In this document: piece after piece, positions 55,139 to 63,388 of the stretch
Layout: every line of letters begins with the position of its first letter
Numbering within the stretch: position 1 is the first letter of the stretch
Assembly (NCBI RefSeq): GCF_001183545.1
Contig: NZ_KQ236688.1
Location: 2,509,149-2,573,148, forward strand
Length of the DNA stretch: 64,000 bases
Source of the DNA: Cellvibrio sp. pealriver
GTDB lineage: Bacteria; Pseudomonadota; Gammaproteobacteria; Pseudomonadales; Cellvibrionaceae
Direction: 5' to 3'
The notes under the pieces: model-generated
The model's database searches: none
The model's input: the letters and a program-made list of their open reading frames with translations, nothing else
What the model was told of the DNA's origin: nothing
Position numbers and translations under genes: made by a program

Positions 55139-58100
55139 ATGCATTTACTACTACAACTCTCTTCTTTGAAGAGGAAACCCCTTGCTGCAACCCTGCTTGG
55201 CCTCGGCCTGTGTGCAGGCACAGCACAAGCCCAAACTGCCTACAACGATCCTTGGTGGGCCAGCCCTAATAACAACACCAGCTTTGTCGATCAATTCGAT
55301 GGCGTGAGCATCGACCGCAATAAATGGCTGGTGGAAAAAAATATCTTTGTAAACGGCGAAGATATTGATTACCAGGACGTGGAATACCCCGCTGCTGACT
55401 GGACCTTCCGTGTCGGGCAGCCGGACGCTGGCGCAAGCGATGGCAAGGTGCTGAACCTGAAAGCCCGCTATATGGACGGCCAGATCCAGGACTACTACGG
55501 TGGCAATGCCGGACAAGGCAAGCCGCTGTTTATCCGCGCGGGCCGGATTGAATCGCAAATTACCGACGATTCGACCTTCGTCTACGGTAAGTTTGAAGCG
55601 CGCATCAAAATGCCGCCGGCGCGCAATGGCGAATTCCCCGCCTGGTGGTTATTAGGAAACTTCCCGGATGTGGGTTGGACCGCGTGTCAGGAGCTGGACA
55701 TTATCGAGTTCACCGGTGCCAACGCGAGTAAAGCCCCGCAAACCCACTGGTCGGCACCCTACCCTGCGTACGGCGGCAACCCATTCGGTACCACTTACGC
55801 GCAGCTGGGCATTAACCCGAGCGACCAGTACATCACCTATGGCGTGATCAAAACCCCTGAGTCGGTTGAGTACTACGTCAACGGCGTGAAGACCTATACC
55901 TGGACCAAAGCCGAGCGCGGCGACCAACCCTGGCCCTACGTGACCCCGATGCGCATGATCCTCAACCACGCCATCACCCACGTGGAATGGCCGGATGTAG
56001 GCAACTACAACAAGTTCAGCACCGACGCGAACGTGGCCAACAAAACTGGCTACACCCGCACCACCAATGGCGTGACCGAGTATGAGTACATCGATACTGC
56101 AGCCATGAACACCAATATCGGCCGCACCGGTACCGATTTCCTGGTGGACTATGTGGCGCATTGGCCGCTGCCGACTACCGACAGCTGGCACAAGTACATC
56201 GACGAGAGCAAATACAGCTTCTTCCGCCCCACCAACAACACCAAAGGTTTCTACTCGCTGAAAGGCTGGATGGCACCGGTGTCGGTAACGGCAGATGCTT
56301 ACTTGCAGGAAGGCGATAACGCCTACCGCGACAACAGCGCCAAGAACGCAGCGGACGGTTATGTTGGCTCCAAGTGGGCAACCCCACGCGATGACAACAT
56401 GCACTCAGTCACCATCGATTACGGTGTGGACAAACCGATCAAGTACTTCTGGATCGAGTGGAGCTGGAACCTGCCCAAGTCCTACGACATTTACGGCAAA
56501 ACCTCTTCCGGTAACTGGGAATACATCCTCAGCTCTGACCAACAGAGCGTAGGTTGGGCAACCCATACCTTTGATGTGAACAAGACTTACCGTTACGTCA
56601 AACTCGTTACCAAAGGCCGTATCGATAAAGCCGAGCCGATCTGGCTGCTGGAATTCAAAGCCTTTGAAGATGTGGCCAACGTTTATCCAAAACCGGCTGG
56701 CACTGCGCAAGTAGATCGCAGCATCAATGTGCTGGGTAACGGCGCGTTCAACGATGGTTTGGCCGGCTGGCAAGGCGAGAACTACGACGGTTCAGGTGCA
56801 GCCTATGCGGTGATTAATGGCGAAGCGCGCATCACTGCGGCGGCACAAGGTACCGGCTCAGGCTCATACCAGCTGCACACCTCGGGCTTTGGCTTAAAAC
56901 GCAATTATCGTTACCAAGTGAGCTTCCGCGCTCGCGCGGCATCGCCACGCAACATTCAGGTGCGTTTGTCCGAAAACCAACTGAACCCATCCACCCCTGG
57001 CACCTATTTGCTGCAAACAGTCGCACTGGGTACCACTATGGCGAACTACAGCTTCAATGTGGACTTTACCGCGGGTGATAACGCAGGCCGCCTTGCGTTC
57101 CTGTTCGGCAACATGGGCAATGCGACCACCTTTATCGATGATGTGGTAATTCGTGAAATTGCTTACATCGGTTCCGGCGATCCATTGGTTCCAGCCATCA
57201 GCGCAACCAACTTTACTGGCGCAAGCTCAGGCTGGGAAAGTGAATGGTGGGGCGTTGCCTCACGCGCGGTCGATGGCTCAACCGGCAACAAAGCCAGTGG
57301 CCGTCCGGGTGTGGCAGATAATCAAGACCTGTGGGTCAGTGTGAATATCGACCCTGACTTTGAAGTAAAAGAAGTGTTGGTAGCAGGCGATAAATCGGCA
57401 CCGCGCAGCCTTGCCCAGTTCAAAGTGGAATACGGCACCGCCAACAACACCATGATCGACTGGACCAACAGCAACACCGATGGCACTTATGAAGGCTTCA
57501 CCGGCTTCAGCGCTTATCCACCAGCGAATGAACGCAACTTCCGCTTCTGGTTCCGCCCACCGGCAGGTCAGGTAGTTGAAGTGGCCGATGTACAGTTGAT
57601 GGCAGTGGATCTGAAACCGCACCGCATCTATGCCATCAATTTGGACGGCGTAGGCAGCATCAGCCCGGCCGGCACCATCCGTTACAGCAAAAACAATACG
57701 GATTCCGCGACCTATACCTTCACACCACCGGCGGGTAGACAAGTTGCGAACGTGATTGTGGATGGTGTATCACTCGGCGCATTGAACAGCTACACCTTTA
57801 ATGCGATTTCAGCGAGCCACACCCTTGCGGTGTCCTTCACCGGATCTGCACCGGCTTCATCAGTCGCCAGCTCCAGTGCGCCTTCATCAACACCGTCCAG
57901 CGTGAGCAGTTCAAGCGCACCGGCCTCGGTATTGGTATCACAAGGTCGTCCGGTGACTGGCAGCACCAACATGATGCCAGCCGCTAACGCCGTCGATGGC
58001 AACCCCGCTACCCGCTGGGAATCCAACCACGGTGTAAGCCCAAGCTGGTTGATGGTTGACCTTGGCAGCAGCCGTGCGTTGACCCAAGTGGTTATCGATT

Positions 58101-58747
58101 GGGAAGCCGCCAACGCGGCGAACTATGAAGTGCAAGGTTCTACCAATGGCACCAGCTGGACCACACTGAAAACCGTCACTGGCGGCGCATTCGGCAACCG
58201 CACCGACACCCATGCCGTGAGCGGCAGCTATCGCTATGTACGTGTATATGCCACTGCACGCAGCACCGGCAACACCTGGGGTTATTCGATCTTTGAATTA
58301 AAAGTGTATGCACAGAATGCAGCGGCAAGCAGCAGCTCCGTATCAAGCACTGCAACACCGGCATTGTTAACACCCGTGAGCGCAACCGCGAGCACGGCCT
58401 TAACACCGGCAGCGAATGCAATCGATAAAAACGGTGGCACCCGTTGGGAGTCAGCGCATGGTATTGACCCAAGCTGGATCACACTCGACCTGGGCAGCGC
58501 AAAAACCCTGACCCAAATTGCCATCGATTGGGAAGCCGCTAACGCAGCGAACTACACCGTTCAAGGCTCAAACGACAACGCCAACTGGACCACCATCGCA
58601 ACACGCACTGGCGGTACCTTTGGCACCCGCACCGATACCGTTACCCTCAGCGGCAACTATCGCTACGTGCGCATTAACGGCACCACGCGCAGCACTGGTA
58701 ACCAATGGGGTTATTCAATCTGGGAGGTGCGTCTGACCGGATACTAA
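55139..58747 (+). CDS. Secreted multi-domain GH16 glycoside hydrolase
   Basis: GGAGG precedes the ATG at 55139; the 1202-aa product has a signal peptide (about 1-31). The GH16 domain (about 45-355) carries E185, D187 and E190 in QELDIIE. Other modules are an F5/8C-like domain (about 375-515), a CBM4/9-like sandwich (530-675), another F5/8C-like region (690-830) and a Gly-poor repeat domain (about 835-905) resembling InlB-type repeats. A Ser-rich linker and two F5/8C modules nearly identical in plan to those of the previous gene complete it. It probably attacks a beta-glucan or galactan outside the cell. The GH16 subfamily is not resolved by eye. Confidence 0.88.
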   Translation: MHLLLQLSSLKRKPLAATLLGLGLCAGTAQAQTAYNDPWWASPNNNTSFVDQFDGVSIDRNKWLVEKNIFVNGEDIDYQDVEYPAADWTFRVGQPDAGASDGKVLNLKARYMDGQIQDYYGGNAGQGKPLFIRAGRIESQITDDSTFVYGKFEARIKMPPARNGEFPAWWLLGNFPDVGWTACQELDIIEFTGANASKAPQTHWSAPYPAYGGNPFGTTYAQLGINPSDQYITYGVIKTPESVEYYVNGVKTYTWTKAERGDQPWPYVTPMRMILNHAITHVEWPDVGNYNKFSTDANVANKTGYTRTTNGVTEYEYIDTAAMNTNIGRTGTDFLVDYVAHWPLPTTDSWHKYIDESKYSFFRPTNNTKGFYSLKGWMAPVSVTADAYLQEGDNAYRDNSAKNAADGYVGSKWATPRDDNMHSVTIDYGVDKPIKYFWIEWSWNLPKSYDIYGKTSSGNWEYILSSDQQSVGWATHTFDVNKTYRYVKLVTKGRIDKAEPIWLLEFKAFEDVANVYPKPAGTAQVDRSINVLGNGAFNDGLAGWQGENYDGSGAAYAVINGEARITAAAQGTGSGSYQLHTSGFGLKRNYRYQVSFRARAASPRNIQVRLSENQLNPSTPGTYLLQTVALGTTMANYSFNVDFTAGDNAGRLAFLFGNMGNATTFIDDVVIREIAYIGSGDPLVPAISATNFTGASSGWESEWWGVASRAVDGSTGNKASGRPGVADNQDLWVSVNIDPDFEVKEVLVAGDKSAPRSLAQFKVEYGTANNTMIDWTNSNTDGTYEGFTGFSAYPPANERNFRFWFRPPAGQVVEVADVQLMAVDLKPHRIYAINLDGVGSISPAGTIRYSKNNTDSATYTFTPPAGRQVANVIVDGVSLGALNSYTFNAISASHTLAVSFTGSAPASSVASSSAPSSTPSSVSSSSAPASVLVSQGRPVTGSTNMMPAANAVDGNPATRWESNHGVSPSWLMVDLGSSRALTQVVIDWEAANAANYEVQGSTNGTSWTTLKTVTGGAFGNRTDTHAVSGSYRYVRVYATARSTGNTWGYSIFELKVYAQNAAASSSSVSSTATPALLTPVSATASTALTPAANAIDKNGGTRWESAHGIDPSWITLDLGSAKTLTQIAIDWEAANAANYTVQGSNDNANWTTIATRTGGTFGTRTDTVTLSGNYRYVRINGTTRSTGNQWGYSIWEVRLTGY

Positions 58748-58781
58748 TTAAAAAGTATGACCGTTATTCGGTGACACCATT

Positions 58782-58814
58782 AAACCGCCCGCGATTTTTT
58801 GCGGGCGGTTTTTT
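58782..58814 (+). terminator. Intrinsic terminator after second GH16 gene
   Basis: ACCGCCCGC at 58784-58792 and GCGGGCGGT at 58801-58809 pair perfectly around GATTTTTT and are followed by TTTTT. It lies 36 bp after the stop codon. Confidence 0.93.
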
Positions 58815-58840
58815 GAATTCACTGCGATGTGAGTTTGACG

Positions 58841-58930
58841 TTGGATTTTATGTTTCGAAACCGTCAAGTCAGGGACGACTTGACGGAGCTACATGGATGT
58901 ATTTATGCGTTTTCGAAACATAAAATCCAA
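58841..58930. repeat. 90-bp nested palindrome
   Basis: The outer arms at 58841-58860 and 58911-58930 are perfect 20-bp complements. Inside, CCGTCAAGTC at 58861-58870 pairs perfectly with GACTTGACGG at 58877-58886, and ACATGGATGT follows at 58891-58900. The element could form a branched stem in RNA or a cruciform in DNA. It lies between the GH16 terminator and the PEP-CTERM gene. I do not see a transposase. Confidence 0.85.
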
Positions 58931-59002
58931 TGGCAAACGAATGCCGGAGTGATATCTACCACATAAAAAAGCGTTATCAAAAATCAACTAATGGACACGA
59001 CC

Positions 59003-59626
59003 ATGAAAAAATCTCACTCACTCTTTTTATCATTATTGTTATCACTGTGTTTAAGCGCCGCCGCAACAACCCAAGCAGCGGTCATCACCTTTGACGATTT
59101 GCCCGCAACCGAACTCGATGTAATTCCAACCGGTTATCACGGATTTAACTGGGGAGAATCCTTCTTCTCTAATGTCTCGTACATCCATAAAGATACAGCG
59201 CCTGACAGTGGTTATGAAAATGGCGTGATATCCGGTGACTATGCAGCATTTAACTTTCTCGCATCCACCAGCCTAATCAAAACTACCGGCGGTGAAACGT
59301 TTGATTTCAACGGTGCCTCTTTCGCATCGGCATGGAAAGACAACACCAATTTAATGGTGACCGGATTTTTAAATAACGCCGCGTTATTCACCCAAACCGT
59401 CATCATCAACACCAGCGCAGCACAGTGGTTTGATTTTAATTTTCTCGGAATTAATGCGCTCGAACTGAAAGTTTGGAATTACACACCGAATGATGGCAAC
59501 GATTATTATGTGATGGACAACTTCACCTACAACCAATCCACTTCAGTTTCCGAATCCTCCTCACTCGTATTATTACTGCTCGGCGTAGCAGGCGTATTGT
59601 TAGGCCGTAAAAACAAAAAAGCCTAA
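59003..59626 (+). CDS. Exported protein with PEP-CTERM-like sorting tail
   Basis: Starting at ATG 59003 gives 207 aa (an ATG four codons earlier is possible). It has a signal peptide (about 1-28), an exported beta-rich domain with VITFDDLP at its start, and a C-terminal anchor of about 20 hydrophobic residues ending LLGRKNKKA. The residues before the helix read VSESSSL where the canonical motif is VPEPSSL. So this is a degenerate PEP-CTERM signal that an exosortase may or may not accept. No exosortase or exopolysaccharide genes are in the window. Function is unknown. Confidence 0.8.
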   Translation: MKKSHSLFLSLLLSLCLSAAATTQAAVITFDDLPATELDVIPTGYHGFNWGESFFSNVSYIHKDTAPDSGYENGVISGDYAAFNFLASTSLIKTTGGETFDFNGASFASAWKDNTNLMVTGFLNNAALFTQTVIINTSAAQWFDFNFLGINALELKVWNYTPNDGNDYYVMDNFTYNQSTSVSESSSLVLLLLGVAGVLLGRKNKKA

Positions 59627-59715
59627 TCACACCACCGTCACAGCATCCCTGCTTTGCCGCTACCAAATCATTGGTAGCGGCATTTTTGTTTTTGGGGTAA
59701 AGCCAAACCTCATCC

Positions 59716-59803
59716 GTAGCCCGTATGGAGCCTAGCGAAATACGGGGGCTTTCCCCACATGGAAATATCTCCCCGCATTCCGTTACACTCCATGCGAGCT
59801 ACG
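59716..59803. repeat. 88-bp palindromic repeat, copy 1
   Basis: GTAGCCCGTATGGAGCC at the left pairs imperfectly with the reverse complement of CATTCCGTTACACTCCATGCGAGCTACG at the right; the centre reads ACGGGGGCTTTCCCCACATGG. A second copy with about 85-90 percent identity by eye is at 60943-61029. It lies in the gap after the PEP-CTERM gene. Confidence 0.8.
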
Positions 59804-59862
59804 CGAACAATCACCTACAGACCTGAATACACGCACCTACAATTATCAAAGGATGTTAATAA

Positions 59863-60549
59863 ATGCGCATAACACTCATAATGATACTGATGCTGTTTAT
59901 TGCCGCCTGTAGCAGTACAAAAATTCATGTTTATACAGTGGGTGTTGATCAACACACCCAGCAACAATTACTTCAATCATTAAACACAGCAGACTTCAGC
60001 GCTTATCAAAAGACAATTCCACTACCGCCGTTAAAAGAAGGGGCTTACATCATTTACACGCCCGGCTCCCGCTCAACACACATCAATCAACAGATTGAAC
60101 AAATATTGGAATCGCTGAATTTGCCCGCACCGGAATCCCGTCTGTTTAGTTTAGGAGAGGGAATTAGCGCGCACCGCTACACTAAAGGGAATGTCGGCCT
60201 TTATGTAATCAACAATACAGCGCAACAAACCGATAGCTTAAAAAAGCTTCTCGATGAAAGCAGCATATTGGATTGGGAACTTGGCTCTGTGAATTGTTCT
60301 GAATCTTATATTGTAGATTTTATGGGGGACGGCAAGTCCTATATTAGCCAGTTGGAAGACGGAAAAGAAATTTCCTCACTCGATTGGAAAATTCACAACA
60401 AACAATTGGTAATGACCGCATTGTTCAAACGCTACGTTTATGACATATCGGAAGCAGATAAAACCATAACGCCAAGCCAACAATACCCAGAACCCTACGG
60501 CTGCCAATTTCGCAGCAATTTTGAAACCACTGTCCATGTAAAACAGTAA
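59863..60549 (+). CDS. Hypothetical lipoprotein
   Basis: The 228-aa protein has a lipoprotein signal with cysteine C16 (IAACSS). The mature part has no domain I recognise; it contains two further cysteines (near 144 and 213) that could form a disulfide. The first codon is ATG with an AAAGGA site. A GFA-type gene begins 11 bp after it and may be cotranscribed. Function is unknown. Confidence 0.75.
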   Translation: MRITLIMILMLFIAACSSTKIHVYTVGVDQHTQQQLLQSLNTADFSAYQKTIPLPPLKEGAYIIYTPGSRSTHINQQIEQILESLNLPAPESRLFSLGEGISAHRYTKGNVGLYVINNTAQQTDSLKKLLDESSILDWELGSVNCSESYIVDFMGDGKSYISQLEDGKEISSLDWKIHNKQLVMTALFKRYVYDISEADKTITPSQQYPEPYGCQFRSNFETTVHVKQ

Positions 60550-60560
60550 CGGGAAAACCT

Positions 60561-60938
60561 ATGATCTATCAAGGCAACTGCCATTGCGGCGCGATAAAAT
60601 TTGAAGTGGAAGCACCTGACGAGGTGGAAGTGGAAAACTGCAATTGTTCGATCTGCAATATGACCGGATTTTTGCATTTGATTGTGCCCAAACGCAATTT
60701 TCGTCTGATCAGCGGTGAAAACAATATCACCACCTACACCTTCAATACCGGCGTAGCAAAACATACATTCTGCAAAACCTGCGGCATCAAACCTTTTTAT
60801 ATTCCGCGCTCGAACCCGGACGGTGTAGATGTGAATTTACGCTGTTTAACCACGCAACCGAAAACCGTAAAGATTGTGAATTTTGATGGGCAGAATTGGG
60901 AGCAGTATGCCCACACCGTTGCGCACAAAAGTGTGTAA
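60561..60938 (+). CDS. GFA-family zinc protein
   Basis: The 125-aa protein is a full GFA domain. The zinc-binding cysteines are C7 and C9 (NCHCG), C27, C29 and C32 (CNCSIC), and C71/C74 (CKTCG). The family includes glutathione-dependent formaldehyde-activating enzyme (Gfa), but most members have unknown substrates. It lacks a signal peptide. It begins 11 bp after the lipoprotein gene. Confidence 0.88.
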   Translation: MIYQGNCHCGAIKFEVEAPDEVEVENCNCSICNMTGFLHLIVPKRNFRLISGENNITTYTFNTGVAKHTFCKTCGIKPFYIPRSNPDGVDVNLRCLTTQPKTVKIVNFDGQNWEQYAHTVAHKSV

Positions 60939-60942
60939 CCTG

Positions 60943-61029
60943 CGTAGCCCGTATGGAGCCTGGCGGAATACGGGGGTTTCGCACAAGGAAATGTCTTCCC
61001 GCATTCCGTTACACTCCATGCGGGCTACG
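60943..61029. repeat. 87-bp palindromic repeat, copy 2
   Basis: CGTAGCCCG at 60943-60951 pairs exactly with CGGGCTACG at 61021-61029 and the inner part is largely complementary. It abuts the stop codon of the GFA gene on one side and that of the minus-strand small membrane gene on the other, so it may serve both as a terminator-like structure. Confidence 0.82.
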
Positions 61030-61030
61030 G

Positions 61031-61225
61031 TCAGGCTTTATGCCCAAGAATCCGCGACGGCAAAAATAACAGTGCACGTAAAAACGCAAATAGCGCATCA
61101 AATGTAATGCCTATCAGGCGGAAGGGTAAAGAAATCAGCCACACAAGCGGCCACAGTACCAACGCCAAAAGCGCCAATGGCCAACAAATTACCCATAGCA
61201 ACAACCACAAAATAAACGTCAACAT
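61031..61225 (-). CDS. Small membrane protein
   Basis: Starting at the ATG at 61225, behind a GGGGGG stretch that can act as ribosome binding site, gives 64 aa. A longer frame to 61363 is less likely. The product is almost entirely hydrophobic and Trp/Leu-rich, with two membrane helices (about 3-35 and 38-55) and a basic tail. The family is not recognised. Its stop codon lies directly beside the palindromic repeat. Confidence 0.6.
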   Translation of the reverse strand: MLTFILWLLLWVICWPLALLALVLWPLVWLISLPFRLIGITFDALFAFLRALLFLPSRILGHKA

Positions 61226-61413
61226 ATTCCCCCCTTTTTTTGGACGTCTGTTTTGATTTAGATGCAGATTGCGAAGAATTGGATTCACCCCCCTCTTTTG
61301 CCACAAATGCCACACAGCTAAATTTATTGGCGCGACTACGGAAATTGCGCCAATATCTCCCACATTTCACAATTGCACCTGACACTAACGACAAATACGC
61401 TAATGGAGCCAGC

Positions 61414-61899
61414 ATGATCATCCGCCCCTGCACGATTAACGATATCACCGCCATTTGTGCAATCTACAACCATTACATCGAAAACACTGTTATCACGTTT
61501 GAAGAAACACCTGTCAGTATTGAGCAAATGCGTGAACGGATTGATGCCATTACCCAAACCTTCCCCTGGCTGGTATGTGAGGTTCAGGGTGAAGTTATCG
61601 GTTATGCCTATGCAAGCAAATGGAAAGACCGCAGCGCTTACCGGCACACCGCTGAAGTCACCGTGTATTTGCACCCTGACAACACAAGCAAAGGAATTGG
61701 CACTGGTCTTTACACAGAATTAATTGCACAACTCAAGCAACAGGGAATGCATATGCTGCTGGCATGCATTGCATTACCCAACACCGCCAGTGAAAACATT
61801 CACGAAAAATTTGGTTTTGCGCAAGCCGCTCATTTTCCGCAGGTGGGATTCAAATTTAACCACTGGATTGATATTGGCTATTGGCAGAAAGCGCTGTAA
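61414..61899 (+). CDS. GNAT acetyltransferase, phosphinothricin-type
   Basis: The ATG at 61414 with GGAG upstream gives 161 aa. The longer frame to 61240 would add 58 residues without homology. It matches the Bar/Pat-like GNAT group: IRPCTINDITAICAIYNHYIENTVITFEE, the acetyl-CoA loop near YLHPDNTSKGIGTGLY, and VGFKFNHWIDIGYWQK at the end. Such enzymes acetylate amines including methionine derivatives; the substrate here is unknown. Confidence 0.88.
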   Translation: MIIRPCTINDITAICAIYNHYIENTVITFEETPVSIEQMRERIDAITQTFPWLVCEVQGEVIGYAYASKWKDRSAYRHTAEVTVYLHPDNTSKGIGTGLYTELIAQLKQQGMHMLLACIALPNTASENIHEKFGFAQAAHFPQVGFKFNHWIDIGYWQKAL

Positions 61900-61973
61900 C
61901 GATGCAAAAAGCGCACTACAATGATTATCGATTCATACGCAAATCAATTGCACCACTCACCAGGAGGTTATCG

Positions 61974-62498
61974 ATGAAATACAAATTAGCGATATTGGTA
62001 TTATCTGCAGCAACTGGATTTGGCTGCAGTCCAAAAGAACCAACCGCCACCGACACAGCGGCAACCACATCAGTGGCAGCTTCTGTGGCGGCATCAGCAA
62101 CACTAACCAGCACTGAATCTACTTCATCAGCCGCGTCGGAAAATGCTTCTGTTAGCCTCATGAATACCTATTGGAAACTGGTTGGATTGAACGGAAAAGA
62201 TGTTGTGGTCATCGATCAGCAACGCGAACCCCATATTGTGTTTGGCGAAGACAATCGCGTAAGTGGTTCAGATGGCTGCAATCGCTTCATGGGCGGCTAT
62301 CAACTGACAGATACAGCTGTAACTTTCTCGCAGATGGCAGGCACACGCATGGCATGTATGGAAGGAGGCGAACAAGCGCAAGCATTTACTGATGGGTTAT
62401 CACAAGTTTCCCACTATCAATTGCAGGGGGAATATTTGGATTTGAAAGACAACACCGACAAGGTCTTCGCGCGCTTTATTGCGGTAGCGCTGCCTTAG
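61974..62498 (+). CDS. META-domain lipoprotein (HslJ-like)
   Basis: AGGAGG fixes the ATG at 61974; the 174-aa product has a lipoprotein cysteine C18 (FGC). A Thr/Ala/Ser-rich linker (about 23-60) precedes a META domain with LMNTYWKLVGLNGKD and GSDGCNRFMGGYQ. HslJ of E. coli is a heat-inducible outer-membrane lipoprotein tied to novobiocin resistance; others have secretion or stress roles. Function here is unproven. The gene begins 75 bp after the acetyltransferase gene. Confidence 0.85.
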   Translation: MKYKLAILVLSAATGFGCSPKEPTATDTAATTSVAASVAASATLTSTESTSSAASENASVSLMNTYWKLVGLNGKDVVVIDQQREPHIVFGEDNRVSGSDGCNRFMGGYQLTDTAVTFSQMAGTRMACMEGGEQAQAFTDGLSQVSHYQLQGEYLDLKDNTDKVFARFIAVALP

Positions 62499-62578
62499 TG
62501 TTAATTACTATTGAATCAATAACAACTAACCAACTGTTCATCAACAAACCCTGCGCGATAAACACTGATACATAAAAA

Positions 62579-62602
62579 GCCAGCCCGCAAAAGCGGGCTG
62601 GC
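62579..62602 (-). terminator. Intrinsic terminator of azurin gene
   Basis: GCCAGCCCGC and GCGGGCTGGC form a 10-bp perfect stem around AAAA. On the minus strand T residues follow. It lies 31 bp after the azurin stop codon and between two convergent genes. Confidence 0.88.
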
Positions 62603-62632
62603 AAAAAAAGAAAACAAACAAAAAATAAAATA

Positions 62633-63082
62633 TTATTGCAAGGTCAAACTACCCTGCATAAGAGCGATGTGCCCGGGAAACGAACAGAAATAAGTGTAGG
62701 TCTCACCTGCGGTCAGTTTGCTTACCGGGAAAGTCACCGATACCGTCTCACCACCACCAATCAAATGTGTGAATGCAATTACCCGCTCATCACCCGCTTT
62801 GATGTAATGATTATCCACACCGGCAGCCAAGCCATCACTGGCAACACTTTTGGCATCCGCGGCTTTACTCAACACCCAGTTATGTCCCATCACATTTTTA
62901 GGCAATTTTCCGGTGTGCACTAAATTCAGGGTGAATTCTTTACAATTACTTTTCACCGCAATCGATTTTTGATCAAACTGCATAGAATCATTGCTGTTCA
63001 GAGTAAATGAACACTCATCTGCATGGGCAACTTGAACGCCAGCCAATAATAATGCAGACAATGCAAAAACAGACTTTTTCAT
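62633..63082 (-). CDS. azu: Azurin
   Basis: The 149-aa precursor has a signal peptide (about 1-21) and the azurin fold. Copper ligands are H67 (GHNW), C133 and H138 (YFCSFPGH) and the axial M142, with G66 as the fifth contact; C24 and C47 should form the disulfide. Azurin is a periplasmic blue copper electron carrier to nitrite reductase or cytochrome peroxidase. No denitrification gene is adjacent; the window encodes only assimilatory nitrate reductase, so its partner is elsewhere. Confidence 0.95.
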   Translation of the reverse strand: MKKSVFALSALLLAGVQVAHADECSFTLNSNDSMQFDQKSIAVKSNCKEFTLNLVHTGKLPKNVMGHNWVLSKAADAKSVASDGLAAGVDNHYIKAGDERVIAFTHLIGGGETVSVTFPVSKLTAGETYTYFCSFPGHIALMQGSLTLQ

Positions 63083-63388
63083 AGCCGAGCCTCTCTAATA
63101 GTGGATAGTGAATCATGAGCAAAGCGCTACTTTACCCAAAATGCTCTACTTCAATCATTGCTATTAATGCTTAGATTGGTTAATGACGCAGACGTATCTT
63201 TACGCTCCTCCTTGTTAAACCGATTGTAGTACGAACCTCCGCAGGGTGGCGCGGTCAAAATTTATCGCCAATTACGCAGAAATTAACAGTTAGCAGCAAC
63301 CAAGGCCGCTAGACTGGATTGCACAGGATACATCTCACACATTTATACTCGCTTGTAATAACGGGCAACAACAGATTTGGTTTTATTC
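63083..63388. other. Divergent region azurin / DUF748 gene
   Basis: This 306-bp divergent gap must hold both promoters. I looked for an FNR/ANR site (TTGAT-N4-ATCAA) upstream of azurin and did not find a convincing one. No strong palindrome is visible. Confidence 0.35.

Noticed and set aside
55652..56404. 250-codon antisense frame in the second GH16 gene
   Set aside because: GC-rich repetitive coding sequence often leaves the antisense frame open; no signal or domain is present.
63083..63388. FNR/ANR site upstream of azurin
   Set aside because: No TTGAT-N4-ATCAA-like sequence with both halves is present in the divergent gap.
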